The notes: generated by a model not told the origin, from the letters alone. DNA of 64,000 nucleotides from Xanthomonas sp. DAR 34887 (GCF_041245805.1 NZ_CP162490.1:845001-909000), one strand, 5' to 3'. Positions 25,594-35,318 are shown, counted from the stretch's first letter. Program-made: numbers and translations.

Positions 25594-26736
25594 ATGGCGT
25601 TCACCGTAGCGGTAGTGAAAGAACAGCAGGCTGGCGAGCGTCGCGTGGCGATGGTGCCGGCGGTGCTGCCGAAGCTGGCGAAACTTGGTGCGCAGCTGCG
25701 CTTGCAGGCGGGCGCCGGCATCGCCGCGCGCTTCGACGATGCGGCCTATGCCGGCTGCACCGTGCTCGACGATGCGCAGGAAGTCGTCGCCGGCGCCGAC
25801 CTGGTGCTGGCGGTGCAGGCGCCGTCGCTGCAGACCCTGGCGGCGATGCGTCCGGGCAGCATGCTGGTCGCGATGCTGTATCCGGCCAAGGCGCCGGGGT
25901 TGCTGGAGTTGCTGTGCGAACGCCGCATCACCGCGTTCGCGATGGAAACCGTGCCGCGGATCAGCCGCGCGCAATCGCTGGACGTGCTGTCGAGCCAGGC
26001 CGCGCTGGCCGGCTACTACGCGCCGCTGCTGGGCGCGGTGCACCTGCCGCGGATCCTGCCGATGATGACCACCGCGGTTGGCTCGCTGCGCGCCGCACGT
26101 GTGCTGGTGATGGGCCTGGGCGTGGCCGGACTGCAGGCGCTGGCCACCGCGCGCCGGCTCGGCGCGGTCACCGAAGGCTACGACGTGCGCCCGGAAACGC
26201 GCGAGCAGGCGCAATCGGTCGGCGCCAGGTTCGTCGACACCGGCATCGACGCGCGCGGCGAAGGCGGCTATGCGCGCGAACTCACCGCAGAGGAACGCGC
26301 CAAGGCCGCCGCGGTGCTGACCCAGCACATCCAGCAGGCCGACATGATCGTCACCACCGCCAACGTGCCCGGCCGCACCGCGCCGATCCTGATCGAGCGC
26401 GCGCAGATCGACGGCATGAAGCCCGGCGCGGTGATCGTGGACCTGGCCGCCGACAGCGGCGGCAACTGCGCCGGCAGCGTGCCCGGGCAGACCGTGGAGG
26501 TGGGTCCAGTGACTATCGTCGCGCCGTTCAACGTGCCCTCGGCGCTGGCCCAGCATGCCAGCGAGCTGTACGCGAAGAACCTGCTGAACCTGCTCGAGTT
26601 GCTGGTCCGCGACGGCGCGCTGGCGCCGGACTTCGACGACGAGGTCGTTGCCGGCACCTTGCTGACCCGCGACGGCCAACGTTGCCATCCCACGCCGCAG
26701 GCCATCGCGCCTGCACCCGCCGCCAAGGAGTCCTGA
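25594..26736 (+). CDS. pntAA: NAD(P) transhydrogenase subunit alpha 1
   Basis: Encodes 380 aa from MAFTVAVVKE; an upstream in-frame ATG at 25537 overlaps the FNR-type dyad and adds 19 residues with no family match. This is the NAD(H)-binding subunit of the split three-subunit proton-translocating transhydrogenase. Features are the N-terminal KEQQAGERRVAMVP alanine-dehydrogenase-like start, the GLGVAGLQALATARRLGAVT nucleotide fold and the VDLAADSGGNCAGS loop. It moves hydride between NADH and NADP+ with the other two subunits encoded immediately downstream. Confidence 0.95.
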   Translation: MAFTVAVVKEQQAGERRVAMVPAVLPKLAKLGAQLRLQAGAGIAARFDDAAYAGCTVLDDAQEVVAGADLVLAVQAPSLQTLAAMRPGSMLVAMLYPAKAPGLLELLCERRITAFAMETVPRISRAQSLDVLSSQAALAGYYAPLLGAVHLPRILPMMTTAVGSLRAARVLVMGLGVAGLQALATARRLGAVTEGYDVRPETREQAQSVGARFVDTGIDARGEGGYARELTAEERAKAAAVLTQHIQQADMIVTTANVPGRTAPILIERAQIDGMKPGAVIVDLAADSGGNCAGSVPGQTVEVGPVTIVAPFNVPSALAQHASELYAKNLLNLLELLVRDGALAPDFDDEVVAGTLLTRDGQRCHPTPQAIAPAPAAKES

Positions 26737-26739
26737 GCG

Positions 26740-27069
26740 ATGAATCTCGATCTGTCGATGAGCTGGATGATCGCGTTGTACGTGTTCATGCTCGCGGCGT
26801 TCACCGGCTACGAAGTGATCGGCAAGGTGCCGTCGATCCTGCACACGCCGCTGATGTCCGGTTCCAACTTCATCCACGGCATCGTCGTGGTCGGCGCGAT
26901 GCACGCGCTGTTCAACGCCGACAGCGTCGCCGGCCAGGCGATCGGCTTCGTCGGCGTGCTGCTCGGCGCCGGCAACGCCGCCGGCGGCTACGTGGTCACC
27001 GATCGCATGCTGGCGATGTTCAAGCCCAGCGCCAAGTCCGCCTCCGCCACCGACACCCCGAAGGAATAG
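26740..27069 (+). CDS. pntAB: NAD(P) transhydrogenase subunit alpha 2
   Basis: Encodes 109 aa with three hydrophobic helices, the membrane part that is fused to PntA in E. coli and separate in this arrangement. The GYEVIGKVPSILHTPLMSG motif is diagnostic of the subunit. It begins 3 bp after pntAA and ends 4 bp before pntB. Confidence 0.95.
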   Translation: MNLDLSMSWMIALYVFMLAAFTGYEVIGKVPSILHTPLMSGSNFIHGIVVVGAMHALFNADSVAGQAIGFVGVLLGAGNAAGGYVVTDRMLAMFKPSAKSASATDTPKE

Positions 27070-27073
27070 CGCC

Positions 27074-28480
27074 ATGCTGCAGTTGCTGGTGGAGCTCAGC
27101 GGGTTCGCCGCCGCCCTGTTGTTCGTTCTCGGCCTCAAGCACATGTCCTCGCCGGTGACCGCGCTGCGCGGCATCGTATTGGCCGGCATCGGCATGCTGG
27201 TCGCGGTCGCCGCCGCATTCGGCTACCTGGCCGCTCTGCAGCCGAGCGCGCAGCCGCATGCGCTGACCAATCTCGCCCTGGCGCTGCTGGCGCTGGCGCT
27301 CGGCGGCGCCTGGGCCTGGCGCAGCGGGCGCAAGGTGGCGGTGACCGCGATGCCGCAGATGGTGGCGCTGTACAACGGCATGGGCGGCGGCGCCGCGGCC
27401 GCGGTGGCGGCGGTCGCACTGACCGCGCGGCAACCGCAGCACGGCGGCCTGCATCTCGCGGTGACCGTGCTCGGCGCCTTGATCGGATCGATCTCGCTGT
27501 CCGGTTCGGTGATCGCCTGGGCCAAGCTCGACGGCCGCATCAACAGCGCCTGGCGCTTCAAGGGACAGAGCGTGTTCAACGCCGGCGTGTTCCTCGCCGC
27601 GCTGGTGCTCGGCGCACTGGTCGTGGCGCAAATCGGCGGCGGCTGGGCCGCCCTGGCGTTCTTCGTCGCCGCGCTGGGTTTCGGCATCCTGATGACGCTG
27701 CCGATCGGCGGCGCCGACATGCCGGTGGTGATCTCGCTGTACAACGCGTTCACCGGCCTGGCGGTGGGCCTGGAAGGCTTCGCGTTGCAGAACCCGGCGC
27801 TGATGATCGCCGGCATGGTGGTCGGATCGGCCGGCACGCTGTTGACCATGCTGATGGCCAAGTCGATGAACCGCTCGCTGGCCAATGTGCTGTTCAGCAA
27901 TTTCGGCGACGGCGCCGCGGTGGCGCAGGGCGACGTGCAGGGCCGCATGACCGCGGTGGAAGCCAGCGATGCGGCGGTGGCGATGCGCTATGCCTCCAGC
28001 GTGATCATCGTGCCCGGTTACGGCCTGGCGGTGGCGCAGGCGCAGGCGCGGCTGTACGAACTGGTCAAGCTGCTGCAGGCCGCCGAGGTGGACGTGAAGT
28101 TCGCGATCCATCCGGTCGCCGGGCGCATGCCCGGGCACATGAACGTGCTGCTCGCCGAGGCCGGTGTGCCCTACGACCTGATCTTCGACATGGACGACAT
28201 CAACGACAGCTTCGCCAGCGCCGATGTTGCGCTGGTGATCGGCGCCAACGACGTGGTCAACCCGGCCGCGCGCAGCGACAAAACCTCGCCGATCTACGGC
28301 ATGCCGATCCTCAACGCCGACCAGGCGCACCAGGTCTACGTGATCAAGCGCGGCCAGGGCAAGGGCTATGCCGGCGTGGAGAACCTGCTGTTCTACGGCG
28401 ACAACTGCGACATGGTCTACGGCGACGCCGCCGCGGTGCTCAACCGCATGGTGCAGGCGGTGAAGGACCTGTCCGGCTGA
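27074..28480 (+). CDS. pntB: NAD(P) transhydrogenase subunit beta
   Basis: Encodes 468 aa: about eight to nine transmembrane helices followed, from about residue 295, by the NADP(H)-binding domain. Signatures are SSVIIVPGYGLAVAQAQ, HPVAGRMPGHMNVLLAEA and VIGANDVVNPAA. It completes the proton-translocating transhydrogenase that makes NADPH from NADH using the proton gradient. Confidence 0.96.
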   Translation: MLQLLVELSGFAAALLFVLGLKHMSSPVTALRGIVLAGIGMLVAVAAAFGYLAALQPSAQPHALTNLALALLALALGGAWAWRSGRKVAVTAMPQMVALYNGMGGGAAAAVAAVALTARQPQHGGLHLAVTVLGALIGSISLSGSVIAWAKLDGRINSAWRFKGQSVFNAGVFLAALVLGALVVAQIGGGWAALAFFVAALGFGILMTLPIGGADMPVVISLYNAFTGLAVGLEGFALQNPALMIAGMVVGSAGTLLTMLMAKSMNRSLANVLFSNFGDGAAVAQGDVQGRMTAVEASDAAVAMRYASSVIIVPGYGLAVAQAQARLYELVKLLQAAEVDVKFAIHPVAGRMPGHMNVLLAEAGVPYDLIFDMDDINDSFASADVALVIGANDVVNPAARSDKTSPIYGMPILNADQAHQVYVIKRGQGKGYAGVENLLFYGDNCDMVYGDAAAVLNRMVQAVKDLSG

Positions 28481-28548
28481 CCGAATCGAACCGAACCTGC
28501 GCCGCTGCGACGCGTCGGCGCTTCCCGATTTTCCACGAGGACACGATC

Positions 28549-29940
28549 ATGGCTTATGCGACCCGCAATCCCTACACCGGCGAACTGCTCGCCAGTTTTC
28601 CCGAGGCTACCGACGCGCAGGTGCTCGCCGCGATCGGCGCCGCCGACGCCGCCTTCCAGCAGTGGAAGAACGCCTCCTTCGCCGAGCGCGCCAAGGTCAT
28701 GCACGCGGCGGCGCGACTGCTGCGCGCCGACGTGCGCGGCTACGCGCAGCTGCTGACCCTGGAGATGGGCAAGCTGATCGGCGAGGCCGAAGCCGAGGTG
28801 AGCTTGTCCGCCGACATCTTCGAGTACTACGCGGTCAACGCCGAACGCCTGCTGGCGCCGGAGCGGCTGCCGGTGGCCGATCCGGCCGAAGGCGAGGCGA
28901 TGCTGGTGCACGAGCCGCTGGGCGTGCTGCTGGCGATCGAGCCGTGGAACTTCCCGTACTACCAGATCGCGCGGATCATCGCCCCGCAACTGTCGGCCGG
29001 CAACACGGTGTTGCTCAAGCACGCGTCCAACGTGCCGCAGTGCGCGGCGAAGTTCGAAGCGCTGATGGCCGCGGCGGGGCTGCCGGCCGGCGCGTTCGCC
29101 AATCTCTACGCCACGCGTTCGCAGGTGGAAACCATCCTCAACGACCCGCGCGTGCACGGCGTGGCACTGACCGGCTCGGAAGGCGCCGGCGCCATCGTCG
29201 CCGCGCAGGCGGCCAGGGCGCTGAAGAAATCGACGATGGAACTAGGCGGCGCCGACGCCTTCGTGGTGCTGGCCGATGCCGAACTGGAGAAGACGGTGAA
29301 GTGGGCGGTGTTCGGCCGCCACTGGAACGGCGGCCAGGTGTGCGTATCGTCCAAGCGCATGATCGTGGCGCGCGAGGTGTACGCGGAGTTCCTGCGCCGC
29401 TACCGCGCGGGCGTGGCCGCGCTCAAGGCCGGCGATCCGATGGATCCGGCGACCACGTTGGCGCCGCTGTCCTCGCAGGGCGCGGCCGACGAACTCAAGC
29501 GGCAGATCGCCGCGGCGGTGGAGCATGGCGCCACCGCCACCGAGGTTGGGCCGCCGGTGCCGACGCAGGGCGCGTTCGTGCAGCCGACCCTTCTGACCAA
29601 TGTGACCAGGGACAACCCGGCCTATTACCAGGAGTTCTTCGGCCCGGTATCGATGCTGTTCGAGGCCGCCGACGAAGACGATGCGGTGCGCATCGCGAAC
29701 GACTCGCCGTTCGGCCTGGGTGGCTCGGTGTTCACCGCCGACACTGCGCGCGGCGTCGAGGTGGCCAGGCGCATTTCCACCGGCATGGTGTTCGTCAACC
29801 ATCCGACCATGGTCAAGGCCGACCTGCCGTTCGGCGGCGTGCGCCGCTCCGGCTACGGGCGCGAACTGATCGGGCTGGGCATCAAGGAGTTCGTCAACCA
29901 CAAGCTGATCGACGTGGTGGACATCGACGCGCGATTCTGA
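28549..29940 (+). CDS. NAD(P)-dependent aldehyde dehydrogenase, succinate-semialdehyde dehydrogenase type
   Basis: Encodes 463 aa. Catalytic residues are Cys265 (GGQVCVSSKR) and Glu231 (MELGG); the EPWNFPYYQ motif supplies the oxyanion Asn. Overall sequence style fits the Sad/YneI-type succinate-semialdehyde dehydrogenases, slightly shorter than GabD, but ALDH substrate cannot be fixed from sequence alone. It follows pntB by 68 bp and may share its transcript. The NAD(P)H link to the transhydrogenase is suggestive only. Confidence 0.85.
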   Translation: MAYATRNPYTGELLASFPEATDAQVLAAIGAADAAFQQWKNASFAERAKVMHAAARLLRADVRGYAQLLTLEMGKLIGEAEAEVSLSADIFEYYAVNAERLLAPERLPVADPAEGEAMLVHEPLGVLLAIEPWNFPYYQIARIIAPQLSAGNTVLLKHASNVPQCAAKFEALMAAAGLPAGAFANLYATRSQVETILNDPRVHGVALTGSEGAGAIVAAQAARALKKSTMELGGADAFVVLADAELEKTVKWAVFGRHWNGGQVCVSSKRMIVAREVYAEFLRRYRAGVAALKAGDPMDPATTLAPLSSQGAADELKRQIAAAVEHGATATEVGPPVPTQGAFVQPTLLTNVTRDNPAYYQEFFGPVSMLFEAADEDDAVRIANDSPFGLGGSVFTADTARGVEVARRISTGMVFVNHPTMVKADLPFGGVRRSGYGRELIGLGIKEFVNHKLIDVVDIDARF

Positions 29941-29964
29941 GCGTCGCCGTCGCGCAGCGCTGCG

Positions 29965-29995
29965 GGCCGTCGGTGGGCAACCACCGGCGGCCTTT
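29965..29995 (+). terminator. Probable terminator after the aldehyde dehydrogenase gene
   Basis: 12-bp stem (29965-29976 with 29981-29992, one G-U pair) and GCAA loop, followed by TTTGCGTTT. Confidence 0.65.
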
Positions 29996-30124
29996 GCGTT
30001 TGCGCTGCGCTGCGCCGACGGCGTCGCTGCCGGCGCTGTGGCCCACGGGGTGTCGCCGCGCTCCCAGCATGAATACGACAAGCCGGCTTGACTCGCGGCA
30101 AAGTTCTTTTGTTTCATGGCGTTA

Positions 30125-30153
30125 TTGGTGGAAATTCATCTGGACTCTGTTAA
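30125..30153 (+). promoter_or_regulatory. Possible sigma-70 promoter of mltB
   Basis: TTGGTG, 17-bp spacer, TGTTAA in an AT-rich patch. A start at about 30160 would leave almost no leader before the ATG at 30163, so either the message is near-leaderless or the call is wrong. Confidence 0.3.
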
Positions 30154-30162
30154 CCTGCCGGC

Positions 30163-31299
30163 ATGATTCGACGTTCGCTGATTTGCCTGATCACGCTTGG
30201 CCTGGTCGCATGCGCGACCCAGCCCAAGGCGCCGCCGTCGCCGCCGCAGGCCACGACGCTGCCGCAACCGCCGCCGCCCGCGTCGCCGCCTGCCGGTACC
30301 GCGCCCGAAGCGGCACCCGCACCGCCGGTCGACCTGACCCCGGTGCCGTTCGAGATCGCGCGCGCCAACTTCGTCCGCGACACCGCGGCCAAGTACGGCC
30401 TGGACCCGGCGCAGATCGAGGCGACGCTGGCGCAGGCGCAGTTCAAGGACGCGATCGTGGCGGCGATGTCGCGCCCGGCCGAGCGGGTCAAGCCGTGGAG
30501 CGAATACCGGCCGATGTTCATCAGCCAGGCGCGCATCGACGGCGGCCGCGCGTTCCTGGCCACGCACCGCGAAGAACTGCTGCGCGTGCAGGCGCGCACC
30601 GGCGTGCCGGCGGAGATCATCGTCGCGATCATCGGCGTGGAGACCAGCTACGGCAAGAACGCGGGCAGCTACCGCGTGCTCGACGCGCTGTACACGCTGG
30701 CGTTTCGCTATCCGCGCAGCGGCGACCCGGCCAAGCTCGAACGCGAAGTGCGCCGCGAGCTGTTTTTCCGCGACGAACTCGGCCAGCTGTTCGCGCTCGG
30801 CCGCGAGGAGAACCTGGACGTCACCACGCTGATCGGCAGCTATGCCGGCGCGATGGGCCTGGGCCAGTTCATGCCGTCCAGCTACCGCCAGTTCGCGGTG
30901 GATGGCGATGGCGACGGCAAGCGCAACCTGTTCACCGACTACGACGACATGTTCTCCTCGATCGCCAACTACTTCGTCAAGAAGGGCGGCTGGGTGCGCG
31001 ACGGCGCGGTCGCGGTGCCGGCCACGCTGCGTCCCGGTGCCGAGGAATTCAATCCGACCGACTGGACTCCGAGCTACACGCTGGCCGACCTGGCCGCGCG
31101 CGGCTACCAGCCAGCCGCACCGGTTCCCGCCGGCGCCACCGCCACCCCGATCACGCTCGAGGGCAGCGCCGGCAAGCAGTACTGGCTCGGCTTCCAGAAT
31201 TACTACGCGATCACCCGTTACAACATTTCCAAGATGTACGCGATGGCCGTGTACCAACTGTCCCAGGCCATCGCCGGCAAGGAGTTACCCCCGGCATGA
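30163..31299 (+). CDS. mltB: Membrane-bound lytic murein transglycosylase B
   Basis: Encodes 378 aa. The signal peptide has a lipobox LVAC (Cys16), then a Pro-rich linker to about residue 60. The SLT-type catalytic region has IIGVETSYGKNAG with the catalytic Glu near 165, and GAMGLGQFMPSSYR. A DGDGDGKRNLF loop matches the EF-hand-like calcium site known in this family. It cleaves glycan strands to 1,6-anhydroMurNAc products at the outer membrane's inner face. It overlaps rlpA by ATGA. Confidence 0.95.
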   Translation: MIRRSLICLITLGLVACATQPKAPPSPPQATTLPQPPPPASPPAGTAPEAAPAPPVDLTPVPFEIARANFVRDTAAKYGLDPAQIEATLAQAQFKDAIVAAMSRPAERVKPWSEYRPMFISQARIDGGRAFLATHREELLRVQARTGVPAEIIVAIIGVETSYGKNAGSYRVLDALYTLAFRYPRSGDPAKLEREVRRELFFRDELGQLFALGREENLDVTTLIGSYAGAMGLGQFMPSSYRQFAVDGDGDGKRNLFTDYDDMFSSIANYFVKKGGWVRDGAVAVPATLRPGAEEFNPTDWTPSYTLADLAARGYQPAAPVPAGATATPITLEGSAGKQYWLGFQNYYAITRYNISKMYAMAVYQLSQAIAGKELPPA

Positions 31300-32741
31300 A
31301 CCCGAACGCGCTGCTCCGGATCGTTCCCGTCGTCGCCCTGCTGGCGCTGGCCGCCTGCAGCAGCGCCCCGAAGAAGACCGCCGGCGGCGCCGGCTCAGCG
31401 CCGGGGGTCAAGGTGGAAGGCCGCGGTCCGGCGCATGTCGCCACCGGCTGCCCGTCCACCTCGCCGTACGCACCGGCCAAGGAAGACCCGTCCAAGCGCG
31501 GCAACTACACTGCCGGCGGCCTGTACGCGCCCGGCGTCAGCGACAGCACCCCGGACTACGTGCCCAACGTGGCCTGCATCCCCGAGCCGCTGGTCACCGA
31601 CGAGCCGCGCTCGGCGATCGGCAACCGCTCGCCGTACATGGTGCTGGGCCGCGAATACACCATCATCGACGACCCGCACAGCTACGTCGAACGCGGCACC
31701 GCTTCGTACTACGGCAGCAAGTTCCATGGCCGCCTGACCTCCAATCGCGAGGTCTACGACATGTACGCGTTCACCGCTGCGCACAAGACCCTGCCGCTGC
31801 CCAGCTTCGCCCTGGTCACCAACCTGGACAACGGCGAATCGGTGGTGGTGCGGGTCAATGACCGCGGCCCGTTCCACGACGACCGGGTCATCGACCTGAG
31901 CTACGCGGCGGCGGTCAAGCTCGGCATCACCGGCAAGGGCACTGGCCGGGTCGAAGTGCGCGGGCTGACGCCGGCCGACAACGGCAACCTGCTCGCATCG
32001 CGCAGGACCGGCAAGCAGGTCGTCACCGGCACCGCGCTGGCCAGCGCGGCCGGCGCCGGCAATGCCGCGCAGGCCGCCGCGGCGCGGCGCGCCACCGACA
32101 TGGACAACCTGGTCAAGGCCTTGCCGGCCAAGCCGGCCACCGTCGTCGCCGCGGCCAACGCGCCGGCACGCAGCGCTGCCACCAGCAGTACCGCGGCGCC
32201 CAGCGCCGCCAGCGCGACCGCCGCTGCGGCGGCGCTGCCGGAAGGCGAGCGCTGGCGCTACCGCGTACAGGCCGATGCCGACACCGCGGCCAATGCCGAC
32301 CATTTCGACGACTGGATGAAATCGCGTGGCGTGCGCGTGGCGACCGGCAAGCCGGCCAAGGTCGATGCGACCGCAGCCGCCACGCAGGCGCCGCGGCGCG
32401 CCACCACGACCGCCGTCGCGGCTGCGGCACCTGCGCCGGCACCCAAGCCTGCAGCGCCGCCCGTGTCGGCGACCCGCGCGGCCGCCGACAACGCCGCGGC
32501 GCGCGGCCCGCTCGGCATCCTGCTGCAGGTGGCCAGCTTCGCCAGCCGCGAGAACGCCAACCGCGCGCTGTCGCAGCTGGCCTCGGCCGGCATCGTCGGC
32601 GCCAGCGTCAGCGACATCGTGTCCGGTGGGCGTACGTTGTGGCGGTTGCGGGTCGCCGCCGAGGACAGTGGCCGTGCCACCGAGCTGGCCAGCCGCATCG
32701 CCGGCCTCGGCTTCGGGCATCCGCAGATCGTCAAGGACTGA
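31296..32741 (+). CDS. rlpA: RlpA, septal-ring lytic transglycosylase lipoprotein with SPOR domain
   Basis: Encodes 481 aa. Lipobox LAAC (Cys21). The double-psi beta-barrel domain (about 125-225) has GTASYYGSKFHGRLTSN and the catalytic-region VNDRGPFHDDRVIDLSYAAA. A long Ala/Thr/Pro-rich region (about 250-405) leads to a C-terminal SPOR domain (LLQVASFASRENANRALSQL) that binds denuded septal glycan. RlpA cleaves such glycans during daughter-cell separation. It is co-translated with mltB. Confidence 0.93.
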   Translation: MNPNALLRIVPVVALLALAACSSAPKKTAGGAGSAPGVKVEGRGPAHVATGCPSTSPYAPAKEDPSKRGNYTAGGLYAPGVSDSTPDYVPNVACIPEPLVTDEPRSAIGNRSPYMVLGREYTIIDDPHSYVERGTASYYGSKFHGRLTSNREVYDMYAFTAAHKTLPLPSFALVTNLDNGESVVVRVNDRGPFHDDRVIDLSYAAAVKLGITGKGTGRVEVRGLTPADNGNLLASRRTGKQVVTGTALASAAGAGNAAQAAAARRATDMDNLVKALPAKPATVVAAANAPARSAATSSTAAPSAASATAAAAALPEGERWRYRVQADADTAANADHFDDWMKSRGVRVATGKPAKVDATAAATQAPRRATTTAVAAAAPAPAPKPAAPPVSATRAAADNAAARGPLGILLQVASFASRENANRALSQLASAGIVGASVSDIVSGGRTLWRLRVAAEDSGRATELASRIAGLGFGHPQIVKD

Positions 32742-32928
32742 AGCGCGCGGCGAACCCGCGCGGCTGTCGCTGCCGCGCGCCGGCCGCCGCCAGCTTCGCG
32801 GACCGCTCCCGCGCCGATGGCTTAACGCTGCCTCCCGCCTGCGCCGCCGCGGCGCCTGGGCGGGCGCCGGCTGGCCCTACAATGCCTCGTTTACCATCGG
32901 CCTTCGGGCCCGCCAGGAGTCGTTTTAG

Positions 32929-34140
32929 ATGAAATTCCGCTTTGCCGTCGCCGCCGTGGCCACCTTCGCCGTCGGCCTGGTTTCCGCGCAGACCCCCGGC
33001 CCGGTGCCGGCATCGCCTGCCGCCGCTGCCACCGCGCCCGCCGCCGTGGCGATCCCGCCGGCGCCCAAGCCGGCCGTGTCCAAGTCCTGGGTGTTGATGG
33101 ACTACGCCACCGGCCAGGTGCTGGCCGGCGAGAACGAGCACGCGCGGGTGGCCCCGGCCAGCATCACCAAGGTGATGACCTCCTACGTGATCGCCGCCGA
33201 ACTGAAGCTGGGCAAGATCAAGCGCGACGACCAGGTCATGCTCAGCGAGCGCGCCTGGCGCGAGGGCGGCGCCGGCACCGACGGCAGCTACAGCGGCTTC
33301 CCGGTCAACCAGACCGCGCGCCTGGAGGACATGGAAAAGGGCATGGCGATTCAGTCCGGCAACGACGCGGCGATCGCGCTTGCCGAACACGCCGCCGGCA
33401 GCGAGGAAGCCTTCGCGTCGCTGATGAACAACTACGCGGCCAAGCTCGGCATGACCGGCTCGCATTTCGTCAACGCCCACGGCCTGTCCGCCGAAGGCCA
33501 CTACACCACCGCCTACGACCTGGCGCTACTGGGCCGGGCGATGGTGCGCGACTATCCGGAAACCTACGCCTACAACAAGATCAAGGAATTCCGGGTCGGC
33601 GACATCACCCAGCAGAACCGCAACCTGCTGCTGTGGCGCGATCCCAGCGTGGACGGCATCAAGACCGGCCACACCTCCGAAGCCGGCTACTGCCTGCTCA
33701 GCTCGGCGCAGCGCGGCGACCAGCGCCTGATCGCGGTGGTGATGGGCGACAGCTCCGAGAAGCAGCGCGCCGAGGACAGTCTGGCGCTGCTCAACTGGGG
33801 CTTCCGGTTCTTCGAGACCCACCGCCTGTACGAGCCGGGCAAGCAGGTCGCGCAGCAGCGCGTGTGGAAGGGCACCGAGAAGGAAGTGCTGCTGGGCGTG
33901 GCGCAGCCGCTGCTGGTCGGCGTGCCGCGCGGCCGTTACAACGAACTGAAGCCGTCGATCGATGTGCCCAAGACCCTGGAAGCGCCGATCAAGCAGGGCC
34001 AGGCGATCGGCACGGTGAAGGTCTCGCTGGACGGCAAGGTGATCGCGCAGGCGCCGCTGGTGGCATTGAAGGCGGTCGACGAGGCCGGCTTCTTCAAGCG
34101 CCTGTGGGACAGCTTCTGGATGTGGTGGGAAGCCGAATGA
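32929..34140 (+). CDS. dacC: D-alanyl-D-alanine carboxypeptidase (PBP5/6 family)
   Basis: Encodes 403 aa with a signal peptide cut near VSA-Q. Active-site motifs are Ser78-I-T-K, S143-G-N and K245-T-G. A C-terminal amphipathic end (FFKRLWDSFWMWW) would bind the inner-membrane outer face. It trims the terminal D-Ala of peptidoglycan stems. TACAAT at 32878-32883 may be its -10 box. A strong terminator follows immediately. Confidence 0.94.
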   Translation: MKFRFAVAAVATFAVGLVSAQTPGPVPASPAAAATAPAAVAIPPAPKPAVSKSWVLMDYATGQVLAGENEHARVAPASITKVMTSYVIAAELKLGKIKRDDQVMLSERAWREGGAGTDGSYSGFPVNQTARLEDMEKGMAIQSGNDAAIALAEHAAGSEEAFASLMNNYAAKLGMTGSHFVNAHGLSAEGHYTTAYDLALLGRAMVRDYPETYAYNKIKEFRVGDITQQNRNLLLWRDPSVDGIKTGHTSEAGYCLLSSAQRGDQRLIAVVMGDSSEKQRAEDSLALLNWGFRFFETHRLYEPGKQVAQQRVWKGTEKEVLLGVAQPLLVGVPRGRYNELKPSIDVPKTLEAPIKQGQAIGTVKVSLDGKVIAQAPLVALKAVDEAGFFKRLWDSFWMWWEAE

Positions 34141-34144
34141 TTTG

Positions 34145-34174
34145 AAAAAAAGCCGGCTTGCGCCGGCTTTTTTT
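34145..34174. terminator. Bidirectional terminator between dacC and lpxR-like gene
   Basis: Stem AGCCGGC/GCCGGCT flanked by seven A on the left and seven T on the right, so it works for both converging genes. Confidence 0.92.
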
Positions 34175-34247
34175 GGGATTGGGGATTGGGATTCGTCGGA
34201 GCCGGGTGCGTTTTTCCAATCCCGAATCCCGAATCCCCAATCCCGGC
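34175..34247. repeat. Heptamer-block inverted repeat, copy 4
   Basis: Short version: left arm 34175-34195 starts within the terminator's end, right arm 34216-34247 (CCAATCCCGAATCCCG) ends 3 bp from the lpxR-like stop codon. The spacer is only 20 nt. Confidence 0.85.
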
Positions 34248-34250
34248 CTT

Positions 34251-35318
34251 TCAAAGCCGCCGGCTGATCGTGAAGCTGCCGAACACCGGCGTCTGTTTCT
34301 GCAGGTCGAATTCGCGGGTGCTCCAGTAGCGCGCCAGCGCGAACTTCCACTTGCCGCGCATCACCGCCAGGCCGAACCCGGCCTCGCCGACGAAGGGGCG
34401 CTTCTTCACGCTGTGGCTGTCGCGGAAGGTGTTGCCGTCCAAGGTGATGTCGCGCAGCACCCAGCTCGCGTCGCTGGTCAGGAACAGATGGGCCGACCAG
34501 CCGCGGCCCATGCCGTAGCGGGGCGGGGCGGTGTTCTCGCCGGCCGGGCGCAACGGCGAGCTGCCGAAATCGTCGGGCAGTTTCCAGCCGAAGCGCACTT
34601 CGGCGCCGGCGTTGGCGTGGGTCTGCAGGGTGCCGAGCGCGCCGCCCCAATGGCTGATCGCGTCCCAGCCCCAGCCGTCGGCGTTGACCGCCGCGTCGCC
34701 GGGCCAGCGGCGCATGCGTTCGTGCACCAGGCGGAACACCGGTTCGTCGTGCAACTGGTTGTCCCAGCCGAGGAATTTCTCGTCGCCGAGCACATCGTGC
34801 ACCGCGTCCTGTACCTGCTTGCCCTGCGCCGATGGACCGACCATGCCCAGGGTCAGCTGGGTGGTGCGCAGGCGGTCCTGGTTGCGCGCGTTGTAACCGA
34901 AGTTCACCGCCAGGATGCCGGCGTACGGGCGGTCGTCCTTGATCAGGTCGCGGCGGGTCTTGTCGGTCGGGGTGAAGATGGCCTGGCCGAAACTGAAGAT
35001 CATGTTCTGCTGCTCGAACTCGCCCGGGTGCAGGCGCTCGAGGTAGCGGTTGACCGCCCGCGCCAGCCGCGGCAGGCAGGGGTCGTCGGTGAAGTCGACC
35101 AGGTTCGGCGACACCAGGGTCACGCCGAAGCCGTTGGTATAGCCCTGGTCCTGGCCGGCACCGCCGAACAGGTCGTTGTCGACGCGGAAGTTCACCGTCG
35201 GCGGGGTGTCTTGCAGTGCGCTGCCGGCGCACCGGTCGGTGGCGGCGGCAGCAGCAGCGGGCAGCGCAGCGAGGGCGAGCAGCACGGCGAAGGCGAGAGG
35301 CAGGCGCGATGACGGCAT
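34251..35318 (-). CDS. Lipid A deacylase LpxR-family outer-membrane protein (DUF2219)
   Basis: Encodes 355 aa with a signal peptide cut near the AAA-T boundary. The N-terminal FRVDNDLFGG and DQGYTNGFGVTL stretches carry the Asn-Asp and YTNG motifs of LpxR, and the rest has the alternating pattern of a 12-stranded barrel ending in SRRL. LpxR removes the 3'-acyloxyacyl chain from lipid A in the outer membrane. Activity here is inferred from family only. It converges on dacC. Confidence 0.85.
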   Translation of the reverse strand: MPSSRLPLAFAVLLALAALPAAAAAATDRCAGSALQDTPPTVNFRVDNDLFGGAGQDQGYTNGFGVTLVSPNLVDFTDDPCLPRLARAVNRYLERLHPGEFEQQNMIFSFGQAIFTPTDKTRRDLIKDDRPYAGILAVNFGYNARNQDRLRTTQLTLGMVGPSAQGKQVQDAVHDVLGDEKFLGWDNQLHDEPVFRLVHERMRRWPGDAAVNADGWGWDAISHWGGALGTLQTHANAGAEVRFGWKLPDDFGSSPLRPAGENTAPPRYGMGRGWSAHLFLTSDASWVLRDITLDGNTFRDSHSVKKRPFVGEAGFGLAVMRGKWKFALARYWSTREFDLQKQTPVFGSFTISRRL

